From assembly GCF_900100885.1 (NCBI RefSeq), contig NZ_LT629692.1, positions 3,286,001-3,350,000 on the forward strand: a stretch of DNA of 64,000 nucleotides, in the 5' to 3' direction. The position numbers were made by a program, and so were the translations under genes. Shown here piece after piece: positions 27,602 to 34,816 of this stretch (positions are counted from its first letter, which is position 1; each line of letters opens with the position of its first letter). Below the pieces are notes generated by a model. It was not told the DNA's origin. It saw only the letters and a list, made by a program, of their open reading frames with translations, and made no database searches. The DNA is from Microbacterium pygmaeum (GTDB taxonomy: Bacteria; Actinomycetota; Actinomycetes; Actinomycetales; Microbacteriaceae).

Positions 27602-28903
27602 GTGACAGTGAGTCCCCGAAGCGCGCGCAGCGCCGCGCCAGACACCCGCGCCGCGGCCGCCGATGCCGCGCGCGAGGAGGAGACCCTGCGCCAGCGCTGG
27701 GAGGCGACGCAGGAGTCGTTCCGCGAGCGGTTCGACGAGCCGATCCAGGCGGCCACCAAGATCACCAAGGCGACGATGGCGTGGTTCCCGGTCCGGGTCT
27801 GGCGGCACTTCCTCCAGCACAACGGATTCCTGCTGGGCGCCGGCATCAGCTATCAGGCGCTGTTCGCGATCTTCGCCGGGATCTACGTCGCGTTCGCGAT
27901 CACCGGGCTGTGGCTGGGTGGCAATCCGGATGCCGTCGACGCCATGATCTCGGTGATCAACAGCTACATCCCCGGGCTGATCGGTCCGCACGGAGTGATC
28001 TCGACGGACGAGGTGCAGACGATCGCCTCCAGCACCGGCGGCGTGCTGAGCATCACCGGCATCATCGCGCTGGGCACGGTGATCTGGACCGCCATCGGCT
28101 GGGTGACCTACTCTCGCCGCGGGGTGCGCGACATCTTCGGCATCCCGCCGGACCGCCGCAGCTACCTCCTGCTCAAGGCACGCGACCTCGTCGCCGCGAT
28201 CGTGTTCGGCGTCGCCCTGATCGTCGGTTCGGCTCTGAGCGCGATCAGCGCGTGGGCCCTGCAGTGGATCCTGTCGCTGTTCGGGATCGACACGGGAACG
28301 GGGATGCTCGACACCAGCATCCGCCTCGGCACCGTCGTGGTGTCCTTCGCACTGAACGCGTCCGCCCTCGCGGCCCTCTTCCGGTTCCTGACGGGCACCC
28401 AGCTGCGCTGGCGGATCATCTGGCCCGGCGCCCTCCTGGGTGGTGGCGCGCTGACCGTGCTGCAGTTCGGCGCCGGCCTGCTGCTGAGCTACACGCCCTC
28501 CAACCCGCTGCTGGCGACGTTCGCGATCTTCGTGGGACTGCTGCTGTGGTTCAAGATCAGCGGGATCATCATGCTCGTGGCAGCCTCGTGGATCGCTGTC
28601 GCCTCGCACGACAAGGACATCCCGATCCTCCTGCCGACGGAGGCCGAGCGCATCGCCGCCGAGCATCAGGCGCTGCTGCTGGCAGCGCAGGTGCGGCTGC
28701 GCACCGCGCGCGAAGCGCGCGACGCGGCGCCCTGGTATCGGACGTGGCGGGCCGACTACGCCCTCCGCGAGGCCGAGGACGAGCTCCATCGGGTTGAGGC
28801 GTCCTCCCCGCCGCCGGAGCTGCTCGCCCGGTCTTCCGGGAAGAAGCGGAAGGCTGCTGCCGCGGCCGAGCCGGACCGAGGCAGTGTCCGGGGCGACGGA
28901 TAG
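27602..28903 (+). CDS. YihY/virulence factor BrkB family membrane protein
   Basis: The 433-residue protein has a charged N-terminal 70 residues, then six membrane helices of the BrkB/YihY family (GAGISYQALFAIFAG, and TGTQLRWRIIWPGALLGGGAL typical of the fifth helix), and a long charged C-terminal tail (about residues 340-433) rich in Arg, Ala and Glu, predicted helical. Starts three bases after the MFS stop with GTG; a second GTG lies six bases on. Family function is still uncertain. Confidence 0.87.
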   Translation: MTVSPRSARSAAPDTRAAAADAAREEETLRQRWEATQESFRERFDEPIQAATKITKATMAWFPVRVWRHFLQHNGFLLGAGISYQALFAIFAGIYVAFAITGLWLGGNPDAVDAMISVINSYIPGLIGPHGVISTDEVQTIASSTGGVLSITGIIALGTVIWTAIGWVTYSRRGVRDIFGIPPDRRSYLLLKARDLVAAIVFGVALIVGSALSAISAWALQWILSLFGIDTGTGMLDTSIRLGTVVVSFALNASALAALFRFLTGTQLRWRIIWPGALLGGGALTVLQFGAGLLLSYTPSNPLLATFAIFVGLLLWFKISGIIMLVAASWIAVASHDKDIPILLPTEAERIAAEHQALLLAAQVRLRTAREARDAAPWYRTWRADYALREAEDELHRVEASSPPPELLARSSGKKRKAAAAAEPDRGSVRGDG

Positions 28904-28913
28904 GCTCGAGGGC

Positions 28914-29762
28914 GTGTCTCGAAGCGTCCGCATCGCCTCCATCAACGTCAACGGGATCCGCGCGGCGGTCCGCAACGGGATGATCGAGTGGCTCGACGGG
29001 GCCGGCGTCGACGTCATGGCGCTGCAGGAGGTGCGTGCCACCGAGGAGCAGCTGCGCGACGCGCTGCCCGGGTGGGAGCTCGTCAACGACGAGGCGCTCG
29101 CGAAGGGCCGTGCGGGCGTCGCGATCGCGACCCGGATGCCCGCGGTGCAGGTGCGCCGCGTGCTGGGCCCCGAGCCGCTTGACTCGGCGGGCCGCTGGAT
29201 CGAGGCCGACATCGACGTCGACGGCGAGCGCCTCACGGTCGTGAGCGCCTACGTCCACACGGGCGAGGCGGACACCCCCCGGCAGGACGCCAAGTGGGCG
29301 TTCCTGGACGCCATGGAGAGGCGGATGCCGCAGCTGCGCGCCGAGTCCCCGCTCTCGGTGATCATGGGCGACCTGAACGTGGGTCACCGCGAGCTCGACA
29401 TCCGCAACTGGAAGGGCAACGTCAAGAAAGCCGGCTTCCTCCCCCGCGAACGCGCCTACTTCGACCGCTTCCTCGGCCCCGCGGGCGAGCCGGTCGTCGG
29501 CGTCGACGGGTCGACCGGCATGGGCCTGGGCTGGACCGACGTCGGCCGAACCTTCCACGGCGAGGTCGATGGCCCGTACACGTGGTGGTCCAGCCGCGGC
29601 AAAGCCTTCGACAACGACACCGGCTGGCGGATCGACTATCACCTGTCCACTCCCGAGCTGGCGGAGCGCGTGAGCGACTACCGGGTCGTGCGGGCGCCGT
29701 CGTGGGACACCCGCTGGAGCGACCACGCACCCGTGGTCGTGGACTACACGATCGGTCGCTGA
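28914..29762 (+). CDS. xthA: Exodeoxyribonuclease III
   Basis: The 282-residue EEP-fold nuclease acts at abasic sites and 3' ends in base excision repair. Motifs in order: ASINVNGIRAA, LQEVRA (metal Glu), GDLNVGHRELDIRN (catalytic Asp/Asn), GWRIDYHLST and WSDHAPVVVDY (catalytic His). GTG 28914 is chosen because the first strand starts at once; the preceding frame overlaps BrkB. Confidence 0.94.
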   Translation: MSRSVRIASINVNGIRAAVRNGMIEWLDGAGVDVMALQEVRATEEQLRDALPGWELVNDEALAKGRAGVAIATRMPAVQVRRVLGPEPLDSAGRWIEADIDVDGERLTVVSAYVHTGEADTPRQDAKWAFLDAMERRMPQLRAESPLSVIMGDLNVGHRELDIRNWKGNVKKAGFLPRERAYFDRFLGPAGEPVVGVDGSTGMGLGWTDVGRTFHGEVDGPYTWWSSRGKAFDNDTGWRIDYHLSTPELAERVSDYRVVRAPSWDTRWSDHAPVVVDYTIGR

Positions 29763-29825
29763 GCGGGGCGCGGGCGCAGGCGGGACAGCGGGTCGAGGCA
29801 TCCGGCTCCCCCGTAGAATCGACCG

Positions 29826-30836
29826 GTGAGCAAACCCCGTCTGTACTCCGGCATGCAGCCCTCCGCCGATTCCCTCCAGGTCGGCAACTACATCGGGGCG
29901 CTCATGCAGTGGCGCGACCTGCAGGAGGCGTACGACGCGTACTTCTCGGTGGTCGACCTGCACGCGCTGACACAGCCGAACGACCCGGCCGAGCTGCGCG
30001 AGAAGACCCGGCGCACCGCGGCGCAGTACATCGCGGCGGGCATCGAGCCGTCGAAGTCGACGCTGTACGTGCAGTCGCACGTGGCCGCGCACCCGGAGCT
30101 CGCCTGGATCCTCTCCACGATTACAGGCTTCGGCGAGGCCGGCCGGATGACGCAGTTCAAGGACAAGTCGGCCCGCTACGGCGTGGACACCACGTCGGTG
30201 GGCCTGTTCACCTACCCGGTGCTGATGGCCGCCGACATCCTCCTGTACCAGACCGACATCGTGCCGGTCGGCGACGACCAGAAGCAGCACGTCGAGCTGA
30301 CCCGCGACCTCGCCGAGCGCTTCAACTCGCGCTACGGGCAGACCTTCAAGGTGCCGATGCCGGTGATCCAGCAGGACACCGCGCGGATCTACGACCTGCA
30401 GAACCCGACCGCGAAGATGTCGAAGTCGGCGGAGTCGGATGCCGGCACCCTGTGGCTGCTGGATGACCCGGCGGTCAGTGCCAAGAAGATCATGCGGGCC
30501 GTCACCGACAGTGAGGGCGCGGTGCACTACGACCGGGAGCAGAAGCCGGGGGTGTCGAACCTCCTGGTGATCTACGCGGCACTGACGGGTCGGCAGATCC
30601 CGTCCATCGAGGACGAGTACGCCGGGCGCGGCTACGGCGACTTCAAGAAAGGGCTCGCCGAGGTCGTGGTGAACGAGTTCGGTCCGGTGCGCGCCCGCGC
30701 GCTCGAGCTGCTGGACGACAAGGCCGAGCTCGACCGCGTCCTCGCTGCGAACGCCGACCGGGCGGCCGAGGTCGCGGGCCGCACGCTCGACGACGTGTAC
30801 GACCGCGTGGGTCTGCTGCGGCGCTCGCGCGCCTGA
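29826..30836 (+). CDS. trpS: Tryptophan-tRNA ligase
   Basis: The 336-residue class I synthetase attaches tryptophan to tRNA(Trp). QPSADSLQVGNYIGAL is the HIGH-type motif region and TAKMSKSAES the KMSKS loop; VGDDQKQHVELTRD and the TYPVLMAADIL segment are typical for TrpRS. GTG start at 29826. Directly after its stop begins the 17-bp repeat array. Confidence 0.97.
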   Translation: MSKPRLYSGMQPSADSLQVGNYIGALMQWRDLQEAYDAYFSVVDLHALTQPNDPAELREKTRRTAAQYIAAGIEPSKSTLYVQSHVAAHPELAWILSTITGFGEAGRMTQFKDKSARYGVDTTSVGLFTYPVLMAADILLYQTDIVPVGDDQKQHVELTRDLAERFNSRYGQTFKVPMPVIQQDTARIYDLQNPTAKMSKSAESDAGTLWLLDDPAVSAKKIMRAVTDSEGAVHYDREQKPGVSNLLVIYAALTGRQIPSIEDEYAGRGYGDFKKGLAEVVVNEFGPVRARALELLDDKAELDRVLAANADRAAEVAGRTLDDVYDRVGLLRRSRA

Positions 30837-30837
30837 G

Positions 30838-31032
30838 CGGTGCGCTGCGCGCCGGGGCACTGCGCGCCCGGGCGCTGTGGGTCGGGTGCGCTGCACGCCC
30901 GGGTGCACTGCACGCCCGGGCGCGCTGTACGCCGGGGTGCGCTGTACGCCCGGGTGCACTGCACGCCCGGGTGCGCTGTACGCCCGGGGCACTGCGCGCC
31001 GCGGTGCGCTGCACGCCCGGGTGCGCTGTACC
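30838..31032. repeat. 17-bp tandem array after trpS
   Basis: About twelve imperfect copies of GGGTGCGCTGTACGCCC (variants GCACTGCACG, GCGCTGCGCG) stand head to tail. Each unit begins GGG and ends CCC, so each is nearly self-complementary. The 17-bp period is not a multiple of three and shifts in some units, so the frames crossing it are not genes. The remainder of the gene-free stretch 30837-31217 holds 31033-31124 with nothing recognised and then the first terminal-inverted-repeat unit. Confidence 0.88.
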
Positions 31033-31124
31033 GGGCGGTGCCCGCCGAGGCGCGGCGCCGGGGCGCCGCCCGCCGGCTGACGACTGGTGCGAGTGCCCGG
31101 TGTGATGTCGGGACCGTCAGGCGC

Positions 31125-31229
31125 GTGTGCACCAACTCCTCCTGACCGCTGCCGGCGACGTTCTGCGTCCGCGGGTTCGCGCGAATCTGCAGGCCCCGCC
31201 GCGCACCCGAGATGGAGTTATGACACACC
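31125..31229. repeat. About 105-bp inverted-repeat unit, right of the DUF559 gene's stop (unit 5)
   Basis: Left arm GTGTGCACCAACTCCTCC (31125-31142) matches the array arm GTGTGCCACAACTCCGCC at 15 of 18 bases. Right arm GGAGTTATGACACACC (31214-31229) matches the array's reverse arm at 14 of 16. The interior has CCGCGGGTTCGCGCG, one base different from CCGCGGATTCGCGCG inside units 2 and 3. The right arm overlaps the stop codon of the DUF559 gene. Confidence 0.72.
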
Positions 31230-32072
31230 TCGGACCGTCAGCATCCCGCGGATCGCCGCGATGACGTCGTCCGGACGTGTCATGATCACGGCCGCAGTCA
31301 GCCGCAGAGTCGCGTAGCCGCGCGCGGCGAGCCTGAGATCCCGCTCACGATCCTTCGCCTGCTGCTCCCAGGCCTCGTGGAACTCTCTGCTGTCGCACTC
31401 GATCACCAGCCAGCCGTCGACGAGGAGGTCGACGCGGCCGATGCCGTCGAAGGTCACCTGCGGGATGATGTCGCAACCCAGCCCACGCAGTATGAGACGC
31501 ACCAGCGTCTCCGGTCCGGATTCGGCGCGTCCATTGATCAGCGGCCGCAGCACCTGGAATCTGGCAGGCAGCGCGGCGAAGATGTCGCCCATGTCGATCT
31601 CGTCGATCAGGCCGGCATGCAGCGCGCTGTCCAGCGTGGCGATCGCGTATCGGGCGGGCTGACAGATCACCGCGTGGATCAGTGCGTCGAGAACGCCGAC
31701 GCAGGTCGAGGTGCCCTCATCCTGACGCGCCAGCGTCATCCAATGGAGCCGATATGCCCTGTCGGCACGCGGCGCCAGCGGCGCCCGGGTGGTGCCCGGT
31801 GATCGAAGTCTGCTCGACCCGCGCGGCACATGGACGTGCAGTCTGCTGTTCTGGAAGACGAAGACCCCGAGCATCTGCAGCAGCGTCAGACACGTCGCGC
31901 GACCGCCGATGCGAACCGCGGACTGCAGCGCCGCAGGGATATCCGTCCGCACGTAGCGGTCGCGCCGGACGCGCAGAAGTTCGCCGCTCTCGAGCGCACG
32001 GGCGAGACTCCGGCGAGTGAATCCATGGGCGCACAGTTCAGCGCGGCTGTATGCGTTCCAGGTCAGTTCCAT
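31218..32072 (-). CDS. DUF559 (Vsr-like endonuclease fold) protein with AbiEi-like N-terminus
   Basis: The 284-residue protein opens with a winged-helix-like segment (TRRSLARALESGELLRVRRDRYVR), as in AbiEi_4 proteins, and ends in a DUF559 domain: GRVDLLVDGWLVIECDSREFH with Asp and the ECD pair in PD-(D/E)XK positions, then a long helix and GYATLRLTAAVIMTRPDD. It shares this plan with the gene at 776-1729. ATG 32072 is chosen; upstream codons in frame are repeat DNA. Both flanks carry the same inverted-repeat element. Nuclease activity and link to the repeats are inferences. Confidence 0.8.
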   Translation of the reverse strand: MELTWNAYSRAELCAHGFTRRSLARALESGELLRVRRDRYVRTDIPAALQSAVRIGGRATCLTLLQMLGVFVFQNSRLHVHVPRGSSRLRSPGTTRAPLAPRADRAYRLHWMTLARQDEGTSTCVGVLDALIHAVICQPARYAIATLDSALHAGLIDEIDMGDIFAALPARFQVLRPLINGRAESGPETLVRLILRGLGCDIIPQVTFDGIGRVDLLVDGWLVIECDSREFHEAWEQQAKDRERDLRLAARGYATLRLTAAVIMTRPDDVIAAIRGMLTVRGVS

Positions 32073-32185
32073 CGGTGAAGGATGCCGCCGAACGCCGCGC
32101 CTCCGGCGGGCTGCAGGCTCGGCTGTGGAACATCGTCCCGTGCTGTCGCATCGGGAGGAGGGGGCGGGGTGGTGGTGTGGCACTG

Positions 32186-32287
32186 GTGTGCCACAACTCC
32201 GCCTCGATGGGAAGCGTTGAGCCACGAAACCGCGGAATTCTGCGGCACGGCGAGACGGCGGCCAAAGCCCAGGCGGAGTTGTGGCAC
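32186..32287. repeat. 102-bp terminal-inverted-repeat unit 1
   Basis: Arms GTGCCACAACTCCGCCT (32188-32204) and AGGCGGAGTTGTGGCAC (32271-32287) are perfect 17-bp complements. The inside includes CCGCGGAATTCTGCGGCAC. First of four similar units that start at 32186, 32370, 32570 and 32769 on the 5' side of the DUF559 gene. Confidence 0.88.
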
Positions 32288-32369
32288 GGAGCGCGGGTGT
32301 GCCGAGCGCGGCACCATCGCGCACTGGCTGCCGGGCGGGAGAGAGGCGACACAGGGTCATCGCCGTCTG

Positions 32370-32471
32370 GTGTGCCACAACTCCGCCTCAACTGGAGGCG
32401 TCGAGCTACGAAGCCGCGGATTCGCGCGGCACAGCGACGCGGGGGCCAAAGCCCAGGCGGAGTTATGGCTC
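32370..32471. repeat. 102-bp terminal-inverted-repeat unit 2
   Basis: Left arm GTGTGCCACAACTCCGCCT at 32370-32388; right arm AGGCGGAGTTATGGCTC at 32455-32471 (two changes from perfect). The interior CCGCGGATTCGCGCGGCAC is shared with unit 3. The 82 bases before it (32288-32369) recur, extended to 98, before units 3 and 4. Confidence 0.88.
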
Positions 32472-32569
32472 GGTGCGCAAGTGCGCCGGGGCGCGGGTGT
32501 GCCGAGCGCGGCACCATCGCGCACTGGCTGCCGGGCGGGAGAGGGGCGACACAGGGTCATCGCCGTCTG

Positions 32570-32670
32570 GTGTGCCACAACTCCGCCTCAACTGGAGGCG
32601 TCGAGTTACCAGCCGCGGATTCGCGCGGCACAGCGACGCGGGGGCCACAGCCCAGGCGGAGTTATGGCTC
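32570..32670. repeat. 101-bp terminal-inverted-repeat unit 3
   Basis: Arms at 32570-32588 and 32654-32670, the same sequence as unit 2 apart from a few substitutions and single-base indels. Units 2 and 3 with their leading spacer form a near-identical 199-200-bp tandem duplication. Confidence 0.88.
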
Positions 32671-32768
32671 GGTGCGCAAGTGCGCCGGGCGCGGGTGTGC
32701 CGGAGCGCGGCACCACCGCGAGGAAGCTGCCGGGCGGGAGAGGGGCGACACAGGGTCATCGCCGTCTG

Positions 32769-32870
32769 GTGTGCCACAACTCCGCCTCAACTCGGGCCGT
32801 CGCGTACGCAGCCGCGGAATTGCAGGCCCTCGCCGAGATGCCAGGCACCCTCCAGGCGGAGTTGCGGCAC
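32769..32870. repeat. 102-bp terminal-inverted-repeat unit 4
   Basis: Left arm at 32769-32787 is identical to the others; right arm AGGCGGAGTTGCGGCAC at 32854-32870 has one change. The interior has diverged most from units 1-3 (AGCCGCGGAATTGCAGGCC retained). The gene-free stretch 32073-33310 holds only these units, their spacers and the 31-bp array. Confidence 0.85.
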
Positions 32871-32896
32871 GGGGGTGGGCTCGGCGAGGGCGAGAC

Positions 32897-33238
32897 GGGG
32901 AGGCCGCAGGACGCGGAACCCGGGACGGGGAGGCCGCAGGACGCGGAAACCGAGGGCGGGGAGGCCGCGGGACGTGGAACCCGGGAGCGGGAGGCCGCAG
33001 GACTTGGAACCCGGGAGCGGGAGGCCGCAGAACGCGGAAACCCGGGGACGGAGAGGCCGCGGAACGCGGAACCCGGGAGCGGGAAGACCGAGGACCGCGG
33101 AACCCGAGGGCGGGAAGACCGAGGACCGCGGAACCCGAGGGCGGGAAGACCGAGGACCGCGGAACCCGGGAGCGGAGAGGCCGCGGGACGTGGAACCCGG
33201 GAGCGGAACGACCGACGGACCGGGAGGCCGAGGGCCAG
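32897..33238. repeat. 31-bp tandem array, about eleven copies
   Basis: Units of 30 or 31 bases follow the pattern GGGAGGCCGCAGGACGCGG then AACCCGGGAGC, with a subfamily GGGAAGACCGAGGACCGCGG in the middle three copies. Mixed 30/31 spacing breaks every reading frame. A last fragment GGGGAGGCCGCGGA lies at about 33285 just before the GNAT gene. Base composition is more G-rich on this strand than in neighbouring genes. Confidence 0.85.
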
Positions 33239-33310
33239 GACGATCCGGGGGGCGCAGAGACTGGGGGCCTGGACGAGCCGGCGCGGGGAGGCCGCGGATA
33301 GGGTGTGCTG

Positions 33311-33898
33311 ATGCAGCCTGTGATCCTGCGCACCGAGCGGCTGGTGCTGTCGGTGCCGACCGCCTCGGACGTCGATGCGATCTACGCGGCATGTCAGGAT
33401 TCCGAGATCCAGCGGTTCACCACCGTGCCCTCACCGTACGACCGGCGCCACGCGGAGGGCTTCATCCCGCTGTCGGCGAAGCGATGGGCGACCGGGATCG
33501 AGGCGACCTGGGCGATCCGCGAGTCCGGCGCGCTGGCGGGCATCATCGGCCTGCACCGCCTCGGCGCGGGCGGGACTGGCGAGATCGGCTACTGGATGGC
33601 CCCGGCGTTCCGCGGCCGCGGGCTGCTGACCGAGGCGGCGCGGGCGGTCCTGGACTGGGGCTTCGGCTCCGGCGTCGGGACCTACGACCTCGACGGCCCG
33701 GACCTCACCCGCATCGAATGGCGGGCCGTGGTCGGCAACACCGCGTCGGCGCGTGTCGCACGCGCTCTCGGCTTCCGCTACGAGGGGACCCTCCGGCAGG
33801 CGCTGTCGAACTCGTTCGGCCGCGACGACGCATGGGTCGCGGGACTCTTGCGGACCGATGACCGGATGCCGCACCCCTGGCCGGTCCTGGACGACTGA
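33311..33898 (+). CDS. GNAT family N-acetyltransferase
   Basis: A 195-residue RimJ/RimL-like acetyltransferase: starts LRTERLVLSVPTASDVDAIY, has GEIGYWMAPAFRGRGLLTEAARAVLDWGF with the acetyl-CoA loop RGRGLLTEA, and ends with NTASARVARALGFRYEGTLR. Members acetylate N-terminal amines of ribosomal proteins, or amino groups of small molecules or antibiotics. ATG 33311 is used; a GTG six bases upstream is equally possible. No clear ribosome site since the repeat array ends here. Confidence 0.88.
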   Translation: MQPVILRTERLVLSVPTASDVDAIYAACQDSEIQRFTTVPSPYDRRHAEGFIPLSAKRWATGIEATWAIRESGALAGIIGLHRLGAGGTGEIGYWMAPAFRGRGLLTEAARAVLDWGFGSGVGTYDLDGPDLTRIEWRAVVGNTASARVARALGFRYEGTLRQALSNSFGRDDAWVAGLLRTDDRMPHPWPVLDD

Positions 33899-33940
33899 AC
33901 TTCCCGCCCCGCCGCCGATGGGCCGTGCGAGGATGGGCGC

Positions 33941-34813
33941 ATGCCGGAGATGCCCGAAGTCCAGGGGCTCGTCGATTTCCTCCGCGGACGCGTGACGGGA
34001 CTCACGATCACCCGCGCCACCGTCGCGAACATCGCCGCGCTGAAGACCTATGACCCGCCGATCACCGCGCTCGAGGGCGCCGAGATCACGGGCGCCGAAC
34101 GGCACGGCAAGTTCATCGACCTGGCGACGACGAGCCCGACGGGCACACCCCACCTCGTCTTCCATCTCGCAAAGGCGGGATGGCTGCGCTGGACCGATCA
34201 GCTGTCGCCGACCCTCATCCGTCCCGGCAAGACGCCGATCGCGCTGCGGATCGCGCTCTCCGACGGGTCCGGCTTCGACCTGACCGAGGCAGGCACCAAG
34301 AAGTCGCTCGCCTACTCCGTCGTTCGCGACCCGCAGGACGTGCCGGGAATCGCCCGCCTCGGTCCCGACCCGCTGGATCCCGCCTTCACCCGCGAGACGC
34401 TCGCCGGGCTGATCGCCGGCCGCCGCACCCAGATCAAAGGGGTGCTGCGTGATCAGTCGATCCTCGCGGGGGTCGGGAACGCCTATTCGGACGAGATCCT
34501 GCACGACGCGAAGATGTCGCCCTACGCCTTGGCGGCCACGCTCACCGACGATGACATCGACCGCCTGTACGCCGCGATGACCTCGACGCTGACCAGCGCC
34601 GTGGCGGAGGCATCCGGGAAGCCTCCCGCCGATCTGAAGGACGCCAAGCGGCGCGGCATGCAGGTGCACGGTCGCCGCGGCGAGACGTGTCCGGTCTGCG
34701 GAGACACCGTGCGCAGCGTCTTCTTCGCCGACAACTCACTGGAGTACTGCCCGACCTGTCAGACCGGCGGCAAGATCCTCGCGGACCGTCGCCTCAGCCG
34801 GCTGTTGAAGTAG
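33941..34813 (+). CDS. Fpg/Nei family DNA glycosylase
   Basis: The 290-residue protein starts MPEMPEVQG, giving the N-terminal Pro-Glu that acts in base removal and strand cleavage. HGKFIDL carries the conserved lysine; LAGVGNAYSDEIL is the helix-two-turn-helix; the C-terminal zinc finger has CPVC and CPTC. The loop after the last cysteines reads QTGGK where Fpg and Nei usually have Gln-Arg, so the usual catalytic-loop arginine is missing. This is a known actinobacterial side branch; lesion specificity is uncertain. Confidence 0.88.
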   Translation: MPEMPEVQGLVDFLRGRVTGLTITRATVANIAALKTYDPPITALEGAEITGAERHGKFIDLATTSPTGTPHLVFHLAKAGWLRWTDQLSPTLIRPGKTPIALRIALSDGSGFDLTEAGTKKSLAYSVVRDPQDVPGIARLGPDPLDPAFTRETLAGLIAGRRTQIKGVLRDQSILAGVGNAYSDEILHDAKMSPYALAATLTDDDIDRLYAAMTSTLTSAVAEASGKPPADLKDAKRRGMQVHGRRGETCPVCGDTVRSVFFADNSLEYCPTCQTGGKILADRRLSRLLK

Positions 34814-34816
34814 CCC

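Noticed and set aside
26384..29236. 950-codon minus-strand frame opposite the MFS, BrkB and xthA genes
   Set aside because: Composition is Arg/Asp/Gln-rich shadow sequence with no domain; three well-supported genes lie on the other strand.
28569..30992. 807-codon minus-strand frame opposite xthA and trpS
   Set aside because: Antisense shadow of two essential-type genes, ending in the 17-bp array.
30877..31145. Short frames in the 17-bp array as a repeat protein
   Set aside because: The 17-base period cannot keep one frame and unit lengths vary.
32186..32870. CRISPR-like array
   Set aside because: The repeated units are about 102 bases with terminal inverted repeats, and the intervals between them are themselves repeated, so there are no unique spacers; no cas genes are present.
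32051..33861. Three long plus-strand open frames of about 410-530 codons through the repeat island
   Set aside because: They run through 102-bp units and 31-bp arrays in all frames, are made of Arg/Gly/Pro repeats, and lack any domain; high GC and repeats explain the openness.
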